64,000 nt of DNA from Neptunomonas sp. (lineage in GTDB: Bacteria; Pseudomonadota; Gammaproteobacteria; Pseudomonadales; Balneatricaceae): NCBI RefSeq assembly GCF_016744175.1, contig NZ_JADGEV010000007.1, positions 51,482 through 115,481 of the forward strand, written 5' to 3'. Positions 29,548 to 40,030 of this stretch are shown here, piece after piece; position 1 is the first letter of the stretch, and the number at the start of each line of letters is the position of its first letter. The notes under the pieces are model-generated. The model was not told the DNA's origin and searched no databases. It saw only the letters and a program-made list of their open reading frames with translations. Position numbers and translations under genes: made by a program.

Positions 29548-30526
29548 TCTCTTTGTAATTTCTTAGCAGCTCACTTAATTGCTGAGTAAACCGAATTGGC
29601 AATTGCGCATCGACCCGCAAGAAGTAAACCCTGTTTTTAGTTTTCAACCCTTTGCATTTCATCGCATCTTTCTCTGTCATAATAACAGGAAGGCCATCAT
29701 CAAATGTAATATCCATTTCCTTAAATAAATGATGATCAGAAAAGCTATGTTTAGCAAAAGTAAAACCTAGCTCATCTAAAGTACTATAAAACCGTTCTGG
29801 ATTACCTATACCTGCCACTGCATTAACATTAGTCTTTATTAACATAGAGATATCTTGGCTTGCACCACTATTAATCTCTACCAACTCAGTGGCTAACAGC
29901 TGCATGCTAAAAGCTTGTTCATAAGCAAAACCACCGTCGCCATTGACGACGACCATATCAACTTCTTTTAGCCTGCTGGGCAGTTCACGCAAGGGACCCA
30001 CGGGAAGGCAGTGCCCATTACCTACCCCCCTATTACTATCAATTACCGCTATTTCGATATCACGTCCCATCGCATAATGCTGCAAGCCATCATCGCTAAT
30101 AATTATATCGCAGCCATGTACCTTCAGTAATTCCTTACATGCATCAACTCGATTTGGGTCGATCACCATCGGCACTTTCATGCGCCTCACAATCATCAAC
30201 GGCTCATCGCCCGCCTCTTTCGACATCGAACTTGGGAGTACACTAAATGGATATTTGGGAGGAGAGGCTGTATACCCTCGGCTCACGACGCCTGGATGAT
30301 ACCCCATATCACGTAGCTGCCTAATTAAGGCGATGACCAGCGGACTCTTTCCTGTCCCACCAACATTAATATTACCAACAACAATAACAGGCACCGGAGC
30401 GCGCCATTGCTTTGATTCTTGTTTTGTACGGCGAGCCCCTGAAACTGCAATAAATAGTTTTTCTATAGGGTAAAGCAGCAATGGCCAACGAGAACCATCG
30501 TACCAAGCCTTTTCAAGTGCACTCAT
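29531..30526 (-). CDS. lpxK: Tetraacyldisaccharide 4'-kinase
   Basis: [23 protein letters not shown] Walker [29 protein letters not shown]. Confidence 0.96.
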   Translation of the reverse strand: MSALEKAWYDGSRWPLLLYPIEKLFIAVSGARRTKQESKQWRAPVPVIVVGNINVGGTGKSPLVIALIRQLRDMGYHPGVVSRGYTASPPKYPFSVLPSSMSKEAGDEPLMIVRRMKVPMVIDPNRVDACKELLKVHGCDIIISDDGLQHYAMGRDIEIAVIDSNRGVGNGHCLPVGPLRELPSRLKEVDMVVVNGDGGFAYEQAFSMQLLATELVEINSGASQDISMLIKTNVNAVAGIGNPERFYSTLDELGFTFAKHSFSDHHLFKEMDITFDDGLPVIMTEKDAMKCKGLKTKNRVYFLRVDAQLPIRFTQQLSELLRNYKESDING

Positions 30527-30946
30527 TTATTCTGCAGACTGCTTTGTGGTAATACTAAGCTTCTCAAAACCCAGCTTCCCAGACACATCCATGGCCGTCA
30601 CTACTGATTGATGAGGAGTTTTAGCATCAGCTGTAATAACTAACGCAGGCTTGTCATCGCCCTCGATTAGCTTAAGCATTGCTTGGCGCAACGTTTTTTC
30701 CTGAGTATTGACTAATGGGGCACCATTAACGCTATATTGGCCTTCTTCATCAATAATAATTTCTATCGCTTTGATTGCGTCTTGCACCGTGGCTTCTTCA
30801 GATGCTTGCGGCAAATCAATCTCAAGATGGCTCTCTTTTGTAAACGTAGTAGATACCATAAAAAAAATAAGTAACAAAAACACCACATCGATTAGCGGAG
30901 TAAGATTTACATTTACCTCTTCCCTATTTTGGCGCTGAAATTTCAC
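30527..30946 (-). CDS. exbD: Biopolymer transport protein ExbD/TolR family
   Basis: VNLTPLIDVVFLLLIFFMVSTTF. Confidence 0.93.
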   Translation of the reverse strand: MKFQRQNREEVNVNLTPLIDVVFLLLIFFMVSTTFTKESHLEIDLPQASEEATVQDAIKAIEIIIDEEGQYSVNGAPLVNTQEKTLRQAMLKLIEGDDKPALVITADAKTPHQSVVTAMDVSGKLGFEKLSITTKQSAE

Positions 30947-30958
30947 AATAAATCTCCG

Positions 30959-31582
30959 CTATTTATCATGATCAACATCACGCTCGCCATGAACAGCCTC
31001 AACCAACTTAACAGCCTGCTGCTCCATTTCAATAACAAGGGAATCTATCTTACGTTGAAAGTGTCGATGGAATATTAAGGTAGGAATGGCAACGGCTAAC
31101 CCTGATGCCGTAGTAATAAGTGCTTCAGAGATTCCCCCCGCTAATACAGATGCATTACCTGTTCCTTGGATCATGATTTCAGTAAACACTTTTATCATAC
31201 CAATAACGGTTCCCAGCAAACCAATCAGAGGAGCTATGGCCGCAATTGTGCCCAATGCAGTCAAAAAACGCTCTAATTCATGAATAACTTGAGTTGCAGC
31301 TTCCTGAATGCTTTCTTTCATAATCTCTCGACCATGACGGGCATTATTAAGCCCAGCAACTACAATCCGCCCGAGAGGGCTGCTTCTCTTGACTTCTTTC
31401 ATTCGCTCTGCAGTCATTGCGCCGCTTTTGAGCCAACCCCATACATTCTTCATTAAATCAGGGGGAGCAATTTTACTTGCTCGCAGCTCCCACAACCGCT
31501 CCATACAAATAGCCAGCGCTAATACCGAACAACCAATGATAGGAATCATTAGCCAACCACCTGATGCGATCAATTCAAACAC
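30959..31582 (-). CDS. exbB: MotA/TolQ/ExbB proton channel family protein
   Basis: TIAAIAPLIGLLGTVIGMIKVF, ISEALITTASGLAVAIPTLI. Confidence 0.93.
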   Translation of the reverse strand: MFELIASGGWLMIPIIGCSVLALAICMERLWELRASKIAPPDLMKNVWGWLKSGAMTAERMKEVKRSSPLGRIVVAGLNNARHGREIMKESIQEAATQVIHELERFLTALGTIAAIAPLIGLLGTVIGMIKVFTEIMIQGTGNASVLAGGISEALITTASGLAVAIPTLIFHRHFQRKIDSLVIEMEQQAVKLVEAVHGERDVDHDK

Positions 31583-31642
31583 GTTTAGTTCTCCTTTAGA
31601 ATCGAGCTACTTTAACATACTGAAATCCATTGGAATATGCTC

Positions 31643-33904
31643 TCAATTGGTTGTCCAATAACGTTTTTCTTTTTGCCGCCATGTTTGGACACGACATTCA
31701 TCTTCAGCCGTTTCATTCAAAATTATTGCCCCCTGCTGATCGGTACGATAAATATTACTCTCACCTTCTCGGACACGAGAAACAACACTGCTATGAGGAT
31801 GACCATATCGATTAAGAAAACCTGCAGATATGATTACACTTTCTGGTTGATACGCATCCAGCAAAACTGACCCTGTCGATGTTTTACTACCATGATGCCC
31901 TGCTACCAGCCAGTGAACAGGCAAAGTATTACTGGTAACTATTTCTTCTTCAATACGACTGCTAACATCCCCTGTTATTAATAAACTGCACCCATTACTT
32001 CGCACCTCTAACACACATGATCGGTCATTATCTGTTGCACCCTCCCTAGGCGCAGGGTGAATATAACGAAACTCCACACTGTCCCACAGCCAACTGACAC
32101 CCGTCTGGCAGCGCTGAGCATCACCTTGAAGAGCATTTGGCATCCCACTTTCTAATGCACCAATTTTCATTTCCTTCATTACGGCAGTAACACCACCTGC
32201 ATGATCATTATCATCATGACTAACAACTAGCTTATCTAACAATTGAATTCCCTGGAGCTTCAAATAGGGCAGGACGGACCTCTCAAAAGCGGTATTACCA
32301 TTCGGGTACGCAGCACCCGTGTCATATAAGAGGCTATGCCCTCTTGTTCTTATGAAAACAGATGTACCCTGCCCCACATCAAAAACAACGGCGCTCATTC
32401 GTCCCTCAGGGATTACCTTGATAGGTGGTGAAAACATCGGGAGCCAACACATAACGCCTAACACTTTCAGCTTACTGCTTACCGGCTGGAGCACCATAAT
32501 CACACCACAAGCTGCAAACACAAAAGCTAGCTTACTAGGCGCCTGCAAATCAACAACCCAATGCTCACTTACACCATCCACCCATGCTAAACCTGCCCAT
32601 AAAAGCTGTATCAATACACTAATAAGCTCTATCCCCCAATCCACATCTATAATTTCTAGCAGCATCGATGGAATTGTCATCAAAAGAAGTACTGACAAAA
32701 ATGGGATAGCTAGAATATTTATAAAAGGTGCACTGACAGAGACTTGCCCAAAGAACAAAAACATCAATGGACTTAATGCTAGCCCTATCCACCATTGGCT
32801 TTTAATTAATGATGGCCACATAGCGTGTTGTCTAATAGTGACAAGGAACAATAAAGTAGCGACCGCTGAGAATGACAACCAAAATCCAATATCATGTACC
32901 GCTAGCGGCTGTAAAGTTAATACAATAGCCATCGCCAACCACCAACGAAACCACACACTCGGGCGGCGCATAACAAGCTGCCCTCCAAGCAAAACCGCAG
33001 CCATGATCCACGCCCTCTGTGTGGGGACACTGAAGCCAGCTATCGCGACATAACAACCACTAAGTAATAAAGCACTAATAACCGAAAACCAGTGACGAGG
33101 AGTCGTGGACTCCCGACCTCCATACATTAAAGCAGCACCAGCACGCCCAAACCACCAGCCAAAAGCAACACAAATACCAATATGCAACCCGCTTACAACC
33201 ATTAAGTGAGTAGTACCGGTGTTACGTAGCAAAGACCACTGCCAATCCTTCAAACTACTTTTATCACCCAACAACAACGCCTTTAGTGTTGACAAAACAA
33301 CCGGTTCATCATGAAAGCGGCTGCCAAGCCAAGAAACAAACTCAAATCTCCACAAATCTATCGACACACCAAGAGCAGACGTGTGGCCAGATGACTTTTT
33401 TACATACCCAACCGCATCAATTCCCCGCCCTAAAGCCCATTGCTCATAATCAAAACCACCTGGATTCCATAACGAATGAGGGGGGCGCAACTTCACCTCG
33501 AGCTGAAGTAAGTCACCAGGTTTAAACAACTCATCAGCATGATACCAACTCAACCTTATTAGGCGCGGTTTATGCAGGGGCGAAGCCTGTACAGAGTTTT
33601 CAATACTGTTTACATGTAAGTAAAATTTTATATGCTTACTTCGCTGCTCAGGAAGCCCGACAACGACACCTTTCACACGCCATGTAGAAGCAGCATCTGA
33701 TGGCTGCAAGCGGTGCATTAGCTGTGTATGCCCATACGACACCGAAATAATACAGCTTGCCATAAATGCCAATAAGGGCAGATGAAATGCTCGTGCGCAG
33801 TAAAAAAAGACGGCCCATATAATAGGAAAACCAAGCAGCCAATAAAGGGACGGTAAAGAGGAGAGCCAAGCTATTACGAAAAAACCTACAATATATATGA
33901 TCAT
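31643..33904 (-). CDS. comEC: DNA internalization-related competence protein ComEC/Rec2
   Basis: HLMVVSGLHIGICVAFGWW competence domain and C-terminal metallo-beta-lactamase domain SHDDNDHAGG. Confidence 0.93.
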   Translation of the reverse strand: MIIYIVGFFVIAWLSSLPSLYWLLGFPIIWAVFFYCARAFHLPLLAFMASCIISVSYGHTQLMHRLQPSDAASTWRVKGVVVGLPEQRSKHIKFYLHVNSIENSVQASPLHKPRLIRLSWYHADELFKPGDLLQLEVKLRPPHSLWNPGGFDYEQWALGRGIDAVGYVKKSSGHTSALGVSIDLWRFEFVSWLGSRFHDEPVVLSTLKALLLGDKSSLKDWQWSLLRNTGTTHLMVVSGLHIGICVAFGWWFGRAGAALMYGGRESTTPRHWFSVISALLLSGCYVAIAGFSVPTQRAWIMAAVLLGGQLVMRRPSVWFRWWLAMAIVLTLQPLAVHDIGFWLSFSAVATLLFLVTIRQHAMWPSLIKSQWWIGLALSPLMFLFFGQVSVSAPFINILAIPFLSVLLLMTIPSMLLEIIDVDWGIELISVLIQLLWAGLAWVDGVSEHWVVDLQAPSKLAFVFAACGVIMVLQPVSSKLKVLGVMCWLPMFSPPIKVIPEGRMSAVVFDVGQGTSVFIRTRGHSLLYDTGAAYPNGNTAFERSVLPYLKLQGIQLLDKLVVSHDDNDHAGGVTAVMKEMKIGALESGMPNALQGDAQRCQTGVSWLWDSVEFRYIHPAPREGATDNDRSCVLEVRSNGCSLLITGDVSSRIEEEIVTSNTLPVHWLVAGHHGSKTSTGSVLLDAYQPESVIISAGFLNRYGHPHSSVVSRVREGESNIYRTDQQGAIILNETAEDECRVQTWRQKEKRYWTTN

Positions 33905-33980
33905 CCTTGATCTCTATGTTGGCTTACACAGCTACGCTGTGCATAATACGTTTATCTTTTTCTGATGAAGTATACTTCCT

Positions 33981-34490
33981 ATGCCTCGGAAGCTTATCAA
34001 AAGGTTTATGCCAAATGAGTCATCGCTACGTAATCACAAACATCTTAGCTGGCTAGGCTGTCATTTACATGACCCAGCGCTTTGGCACCTGACGCGCAAG
34101 TCTGTCGCCAAGGCTTTTCTCGTTGGTGTTTTTTGTGCTTTTTTGCCAGTACCTATGCAAATGATCATTGCTGCGATCCTATCTCTCTTTATACGCAGCA
34201 ATATACCTATATCAGTTGGCCTAGTTTGGATTACAAACCCAATTACGATTCCACCAATATTTTATTTCAGCTATGTAGTTGGAACTTACCTACTTGGCAC
34301 GCCTATTCTTGAAATGGAATTAGAGTTTACTTATAAAGCTCTATCACATGACCTTTCTGCTATATGGTGGCCACTTTTAACTGGCTCACTGTTTTGCGGC
34401 GTTGTTTTCAGCGTAATTTCTTACTTTACAGTCTCTTCTTTATGGATTTGGCATGTGCGAAAAACATGGTCAAAAAGAAGAAACAACTAA
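33981..34490 (+). CDS. DUF2062 domain membrane protein
   Basis: VAKAFLVGVFCAFLPVPMQMIIAAILSLFIRSNIPISVGLVWITNPITIPPIF. Confidence 0.88.
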   Translation: MPRKLIKRFMPNESSLRNHKHLSWLGCHLHDPALWHLTRKSVAKAFLVGVFCAFLPVPMQMIIAAILSLFIRSNIPISVGLVWITNPITIPPIFYFSYVVGTYLLGTPILEMELEFTYKALSHDLSAIWWPLLTGSLFCGVVFSVISYFTVSSLWIWHVRKTWSKRRNN

Positions 34491-34500
34491 ACAAATACAG

Positions 34501-35184
34501 TTACACCTCATACAAACCATTGTCACGCAACTCTAAGACTCTATCCATTCTATGAGCCAACTCTGAATCGTGTGTCACAATGATAAACGAGGTTTGAAAT
34601 TCTTGGTTCAAACTATCCATCAAACGCTGCACATCATTAGCAGTGTTGTTATCTAAGTTCCCCGTTGGCTCGTCCATCAGCACACATGCTGGCCTTGTTA
34701 CCAAAGCTCTAGCAATGGCAACGCGCTGACGCTCCCCTCCACTCAGCTGTGCAGGTTTATGCGACAACCTAGCAGACAAACCAACAGCATTAAGCATTTC
34801 TTTTGCACGGCTACGAGCCTCTTTAATATCAACACGGCCCAGTAGCAATGGCATAGCAACATTTTCGACCGCATCAAACTCAGGTAGCAGGTGATGAAAT
34901 TGATAAACAAACCCTAGCTGGCGGTTACGAATTTGTGCTCTTTTTTCTTCTGATACATCGTAGAGAGACTCACCTCCAACCCACACATCTCCTTGGCTTG
35001 GGGCTTCTAGTCCTCCCAAAATATTCAAGAAAGTGCTTTTCCCAGATCCAGAGGTGCCGATAATTGAAATTCTTTCTCCTTTAATGATATTCAGAGAAAC
35101 GTCTTTCAACACTTCTAAAGGAGCTCCAGCCTCCACATATGTCTTACCAACATCACGGCAAACCATAACAGACTCATTATTCAT
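34501..35184 (-). CDS. lolD: Lipoprotein-releasing ABC transporter ATPase LolD
   Basis: GTSGSGKSTFLNILGG, LSGGERQRVAIARALVTRP, LMDEPTGNLD. Confidence 0.95.
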   Translation of the reverse strand: MNNESVMVCRDVGKTYVEAGAPLEVLKDVSLNIIKGERISIIGTSGSGKSTFLNILGGLEAPSQGDVWVGGESLYDVSEEKRAQIRNRQLGFVYQFHHLLPEFDAVENVAMPLLLGRVDIKEARSRAKEMLNAVGLSARLSHKPAQLSGGERQRVAIARALVTRPACVLMDEPTGNLDNNTANDVQRLMDSLNQEFQTSFIIVTHDSELAHRMDRVLELRDNGLYEV

Positions 35185-36421
35185 AACGTAAAGCCTCTGC
35201 TGGTTGAGTCCTAGATGCTTTCCACGCAGGGTAAAGCGTTGCCAAGAAGCTGATCAATAAAGCGGAGCCGCCAATTACACCCACATCATTCCAATCTAAA
35301 CGTGATGGCAAGTAACTAATAAAGTAAACATCTGATGATAAAAATTGAATACCTAACACCTGCTCAACCCACGCTACCAAGTCTGTTACCGTAAGCGCTA
35401 AAAGTACACCAAGACCTGCACCAAATAATGTGCCCGCAAATCCTATTACAATTCCTTGGACCATAAAAATACGCATAATCATGCCCGGGGTTGCTCCCAA
35501 CGTACGCAATATTGCGATATCTGACTTTTTATCTGTAACGACCATTACCAGCGTAGATACAATATTAAAAGCAGCGACAAACACGATTAAAAACAGTAGC
35601 AAGCCAATCATTTTCTTTTCCATTTGAATAGCTTGAAAGAGATTACCGTGAGTGCGTGTCCAATCTGAAACAAGATAGTACCCATCGAGTGTAGATGTGA
35701 TCTCTCTGGCTGCTGCTGGCGCTGTAAATAGATCCTTAAATGTCACCCTCACGCCTTCCACACCTTCGCGAATACGCTTCAAGCGTGCAGCGTCATCAAT
35801 ATGAATATAGGCAAGAGAACTATCAAGTTCTGCACCAACCGAGAAGATACCTACGACAGTAAAGCGCTTTAGTCTAGGCGTAACTCCCGCAACACTTATA
35901 GAGGCTTCAGGCAACACCAAGGTGACTTTATCCCCCATACGCGCTCCCAAATAACGCGCTAACAAATCACCCAGAACCACACCAAACTCACCGCTTTTCA
36001 GGTTACTCCATTCGCCGTTCAGCATGTGATCAGAGACAATAGATACTTTACTTTCTGCAACAGGGTTAACCCCTTGAACCATTACGCCACGAACTTGCCC
36101 TGCGTGCGTCAGCATTCCTTGCGCATTAATAAAAGGAGCTGTCGCGACAACTCTTGAGTCCAGCTCTACAGTCGATGCTAACTGCTGCCAATTGGGTATC
36201 GGCGCCTCGTAACCGGTAATTGTTGCATGTGGAACCATACCAAGGATTCTGTCTTTTAACTCACGGTCAAAGCCATTCATTACAGACAAAACAAGAATTA
36301 GTGCAGCAACCCCTAACATCAGCCCTAGCATTGATACCAAGGAGATAAATGAGATGAAATGGTTGCTGCGTTTCGCTGCGGTATACCGCAAGCCGACGTA
36401 TAAAGAAAAGGGTCTAAACAT
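35177..36421 (-). CDS. Lipoprotein-releasing ABC transporter permease (LolC/E or LolF-like)
   Basis: FISFISLVSMLGLMLGVAALILVLSVMNGFDRELKDRILGMVPH, LRTLGATPGMIMRIFMVQG. Confidence 0.93.
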   Translation of the reverse strand: MFRPFSLYVGLRYTAAKRSNHFISFISLVSMLGLMLGVAALILVLSVMNGFDRELKDRILGMVPHATITGYEAPIPNWQQLASTVELDSRVVATAPFINAQGMLTHAGQVRGVMVQGVNPVAESKVSIVSDHMLNGEWSNLKSGEFGVVLGDLLARYLGARMGDKVTLVLPEASISVAGVTPRLKRFTVVGIFSVGAELDSSLAYIHIDDAARLKRIREGVEGVRVTFKDLFTAPAAAREITSTLDGYYLVSDWTRTHGNLFQAIQMEKKMIGLLLFLIVFVAAFNIVSTLVMVVTDKKSDIAILRTLGATPGMIMRIFMVQGIVIGFAGTLFGAGLGVLLALTVTDLVAWVEQVLGIQFLSSDVYFISYLPSRLDWNDVGVIGGSALLISFLATLYPAWKASRTQPAEALRYE

Positions 36422-36517
36422 GGGTGCGGATTAAATCACAGTTGGGTTAGTAACTCTAACAATATTAAGAAAATCTCCGCTATACTCTAGCCACATATAA
36501 GTGAATAGGAGGTGACT

Positions 36518-37081
36518 ATGAGCCAGGAGCGTAGGCAATTTTATAGGGTCGAAAAAAATGTCGCTTTAGAAGTACAAAAGGTCACCCCCGAAGAAGCGGA
36601 GCAATCTAGTAAACCTGCCCAATTTGAAGTATCTCCTTATTTTGAATTGCTTTCCGATGTTCAAGAAATTGACAAACAACAAACCGACTTGCTAGTTCAG
36701 CTTTATGAATCTCAACCCTTATTAGCAAAACTATTTACCCTACACACAAAAAAAATTGAATTAATAACTCGCACCCTTGCCAACAGTGGCTTAAAAATTG
36801 AGCGGCTAACAAAACAATCCGTCAATTTAAGCGAAGGGGGGATGCAATTTGAAACGTTAGATAATCTCTACAGTGTCGGAGACTATTTAGAAATCAAACT
36901 GATTTTTTCAAATCCTCTATTAGGAGTATTACTTTACGCTAAAGTTCAGCGAATCATTAAGGACGAGGAAAATAATCATATAGCAATATCCTTCTACCGC
37001 ATGCCTGAAAATTGTAGGATGTTAATCGCGCAGAGAGTAATACAAACTCAACCACCTCGCATCGCAGAAGACAGTCTGTAA
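36518..37081 (+). CDS. PilZ domain protein
   Basis: ERRQFYR and NLSEGGMQF PilZ motifs; AGGAGG SD at 36507-36512 favours ATG 36518 over 36512. Confidence 0.8.
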   Translation: MSQERRQFYRVEKNVALEVQKVTPEEAEQSSKPAQFEVSPYFELLSDVQEIDKQQTDLLVQLYESQPLLAKLFTLHTKKIELITRTLANSGLKIERLTKQSVNLSEGGMQFETLDNLYSVGDYLEIKLIFSNPLLGVLLYAKVQRIIKDEENNHIAISFYRMPENCRMLIAQRVIQTQPPRIAEDSL

Positions 37082-37086
37082 AGAAG

Positions 37087-37959
37087 ATGGCAATCACCCC
37101 TGCCTTACTTACTGATATAGTTAATTCTTTTGAGCAGTTCGCTGAGTCCTTACATGACTTCGACCAGCAACTATCCTCTTCAGAACTCCCCGTATCACTC
37201 CCCTGCCAAAGCAATGGTGATCTACCGCAGCACCAATTACTGCTAAAAGCTCGTCATTATTACACCAATATTTGGCATACCGATGATACCGATGGTCGTC
37301 GAACACAATCTAGTTACGGATTAGTCGGTGCAAGCACTTCCATTATTGACGCTGCTATAAATTTAAATTCAAAGAAGGATCAGCTTAGAGCAAGCGTTGG
37401 CCAACTGACAAAATCTGAATTAAACACCGCGTCTGAACAACTACAACACCGCTCAAGAGCATTGGCCATCACACTGAACTATCATGGGCTAGGGCGCATC
37501 CACTTGAAACAGTGCTACCGACACATACCATTAGTCGATTCCACACCCCACAATATAAGATTCAGCTGGTACAACAGTGGGCGTAGTATTAAGAAATTTA
37601 CGGCTGAAAGCGCAATGCAAATGCTACTAAAACTAGATACTGCTCAACCACACATTGTTAGGCAAATAGAAAAACTTTCGCCATTGCACAAAAAAACAAT
37701 ATTAGCGCAGATTCAAAACCAAGTGCCTGTTGTGCGTGCTAACATAGCATGGAAAAAAGGGAATGATAGCTGGCAGCGTATTGCAAAAAATTGCCCCCTA
37801 CCTATACTTGTTCCTCTCTTGAAAATAGAGAAATTACCCGAGCATAATTTACTGACAAGTACTCCGCCGGCAGTGCGCAGCCGGGCTCAACGCTCAGACA
37901 GTCTTATTGACCCCGAACCTTTTTTACCAAGCTTACGCATTCATCTTTACAGGAAATAA
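37087..37959 (+). CDS. tus: DNA replication terminus site-binding protein (Tus-like)
   Basis: [28 protein letters not shown] parallels E. coli Tus [60 protein letters not shown] parallels [38 protein letters not shown] C-terminus parallels PRLHLYVAD. Confidence 0.85.
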   Translation: [290 protein letters not shown]

Positions 37960-37965
37960 TTTACC

Positions 37966-38253
37966 ATGAGCAGTAACACGCTCCATCATTTAGCCACAGG
38001 TGTAGGATTTGCCTTTTTAATAGGCTGGTATTTACTCTGCCGCCACCTAGGATTTATTGACTGGGTAACCCTTCAAATGCCCGAAGGCTATGAAGGCAGT
38101 GGCCTTATGCTAGCCATCGGAATCATGATGACACCTGCATTTTTAATATGGAGCCGCTTTAATCGTTTTATTGAAAACAAGCTAGACATCAAAGGCAAGT
38201 ACTATGAAGACAGCTTTTATCAGAACGATATCCAAAAAAAAGACCGAGACTAA
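37966..38253 (+). CDS. Hypothetical small membrane protein
   Basis: 95 aa with two TM-like segments; 6 bp after the tus-like stop; SD-like CAGGAAATAATTTACC upstream. Confidence 0.65.
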   Translation: MSSNTLHHLATGVGFAFLIGWYLLCRHLGFIDWVTLQMPEGYEGSGLMLAIGIMMTPAFLIWSRFNRFIENKLDIKGKYYEDSFYQNDIQKKDRD

Positions 38254-38270
38254 TTAGCTCGGCCTTTTTA
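38234..38270. terminator. Bidirectional-type terminator between the 37966 ORF and sthA
   Basis: AAAAAGACCGAG-ACTAATTAG-CTCGGCCTTTTT. Confidence 0.75.
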
Positions 38271-38284
38271 CTATCAGAATACCT

Positions 38285-39688
38285 TTACAAATTGGCAATA
38301 CGGTTCAAACCAGCAATGGCAGCAACACGATACGCTTCAGCCATTGTAGGGTAATTAAACGTAGTATTAACAAAATACTCAATCGTATTTGCTTCGCCCT
38401 CTTGACGCATAATAGCCTGCCCGATATGTACAATCTCAGACGCTTGATCACCAAAACAGTGAATACCAAGAATAGCCAACGTTTCACGATGAAATAGGAT
38501 TTTTAACATGCCCACAGGCTGAGCTGAAATCTGCGCACGCGCAGTGTCTTTGAAGAAAGCTTGCCCAACTTCATAAGGAACTCGCTCAACTGTTAGCTCT
38601 TCTTCAGTTTTACCTAACGAGCTAATCTCAGGAATAGTATAAATCCCTGTGGGTACTTCATCGATGTAGCGAAAATTATCAGCCCCAACCAAATCAGCAG
38701 CAGCAGATCGACCTTGATCCAAGGCAGCAGAAGCGAGACTTGGCCAACCAATAACATCACCGACGGCATAAATATTTTCCACGTCAGTTTTATAATGCTT
38801 GTCGATGGTCAACTGACCACGGCTATTAGCCTTGAGCCCGCTCGCCTCAAGGTTCATGTTATCCGTATTCCCTGTTCGGCCATTACACCAAAGAAAAGCA
38901 TCTGCACGAATACGCTTACCTGATTTCAGGTTCAGAATAACACCGTGCTCATCACCCACTACGCTTTCATACTCTTCGTTATGGCGAATCTTAACAGCTG
39001 TATTTCGAAGGTGATAACTTAGTGCATCAGATATTTCGCCATCAAGAAATGACAATAAACGATCCTGAGTATCGACTAAATCAACTTTTACACCAAGACC
39101 GCTGAAAATAGAGCAGTATTCGCTGCCGATTACACCAGCACCATAAATAATCAATGTTCGCGGTGTATGACTTAACTTAAGGATGGTATCTGAGTTATAA
39201 ATACGCGGATGGGTAAAATCAATGTCTGGTGGGCAATACGGGCGTGACCCTGAAGCAATAACTACACTTTTGGCGCGCAGAGTCTCATCACCTTTCGCCG
39301 TTTCTTTTACTATGATGGTGTTATTATTCTCAAACTCGGCTCTTCCGAAAAATACATCAACGCGATTACGTGCATAAAAATTAGTACGTAACATAACTTG
39401 ATTAGACATAACCTTTTCAGCGCGTTTCAGCACTTTTGAAAAAGAGAACCAGCGCGGCTCCCCAATGTCTCTAAACATTGGGTTAGTATTAAACTCGATG
39501 ATCTGCTTAACCGCGTGACGTAACGCTTTTGAAGGAATAGTCCCTTTATGTGTACAGTTACCACCAACAGAATCTTGCTCTTCAACAATCGCAACACGTC
39601 GTCCGTGCTTAGCAGCATTCATTGCCGCTCCTTCTCCTGCCGGACCTGAACCAATCACGACAACGTCATAGTCATAAACAGCCATCAA
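38285..39688 (-). CDS. sthA: Soluble pyridine nucleotide transhydrogenase
   Basis: [54 protein letters not shown]. Confidence 0.96.
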   Translation of the reverse strand: MMAVYDYDVVVIGSGPAGEGAAMNAAKHGRRVAIVEEQDSVGGNCTHKGTIPSKALRHAVKQIIEFNTNPMFRDIGEPRWFSFSKVLKRAEKVMSNQVMLRTNFYARNRVDVFFGRAEFENNNTIIVKETAKGDETLRAKSVVIASGSRPYCPPDIDFTHPRIYNSDTILKLSHTPRTLIIYGAGVIGSEYCSIFSGLGVKVDLVDTQDRLLSFLDGEISDALSYHLRNTAVKIRHNEEYESVVGDEHGVILNLKSGKRIRADAFLWCNGRTGNTDNMNLEASGLKANSRGQLTIDKHYKTDVENIYAVGDVIGWPSLASAALDQGRSAAADLVGADNFRYIDEVPTGIYTIPEISSLGKTEEELTVERVPYEVGQAFFKDTARAQISAQPVGMLKILFHRETLAILGIHCFGDQASEIVHIGQAIMRQEGEANTIEYFVNTTFNYPTMAEAYRVAAIAGLNRIANL

Positions 39689-39774
39689 TATCCCCTTAGT
39701 TTATCTTTATACTTTTATTGTCAGTTACTTAGGACCACATAGTGCAGAATAAGCCACAACGGGACAGACAACAA

Positions 39775-40023
39775 TCAGCTTTTAGACTTAACTTCATAAG
39801 CTAGATCTGTTGATTTTGCCAGTTCAGCGATACGACGATTTTTTTCGTCTTCGTCTTCACAAATAGACTTATCACCCGCACAAATATCACACGCCGTATC
39901 CATACCCAGATTAGCCATGCCACCGCATGAACCAGCGATTGGTTTTCCTCCCATAATAACGCCTACCGACATAGCCAAAATGATTAACATCAATCCCGCA
40001 AAAACAAAAATAAAAATACCCAT
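39775..40023 (-). CDS. nqrM: Na+-NQR maturation protein NqrM
   Basis: GKPIAGSCGGMANLGMDTACDICAGDKSIC Cys motif; next to apbE/nqrF. Confidence 0.93.
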   Translation of the reverse strand: MGIFIFVFAGLMLIILAMSVGVIMGGKPIAGSCGGMANLGMDTACDICAGDKSICEDEDEKNRRIAELAKSTDLAYEVKSKS

Positions 40024-40030
40024 ATAAACC

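Noticed and set aside
32319-33053. 244-aa plus-strand ORF
   Set aside because: Antisense to well-supported comEC; low-complexity composition, no domain.
33938-33962. GTGCATAATACGTTTATC as a possible dif site
   Set aside because: Only part of the XerC arm matches; the XerD arm does not.
36441-36465. Dyad GTTAG-TAACT-CTAAC upstream of the PilZ-tus-like operon as a Ter-like autoregulatory site
   Set aside because: Only about half of the Ter positions match in either orientation; too weak to call.
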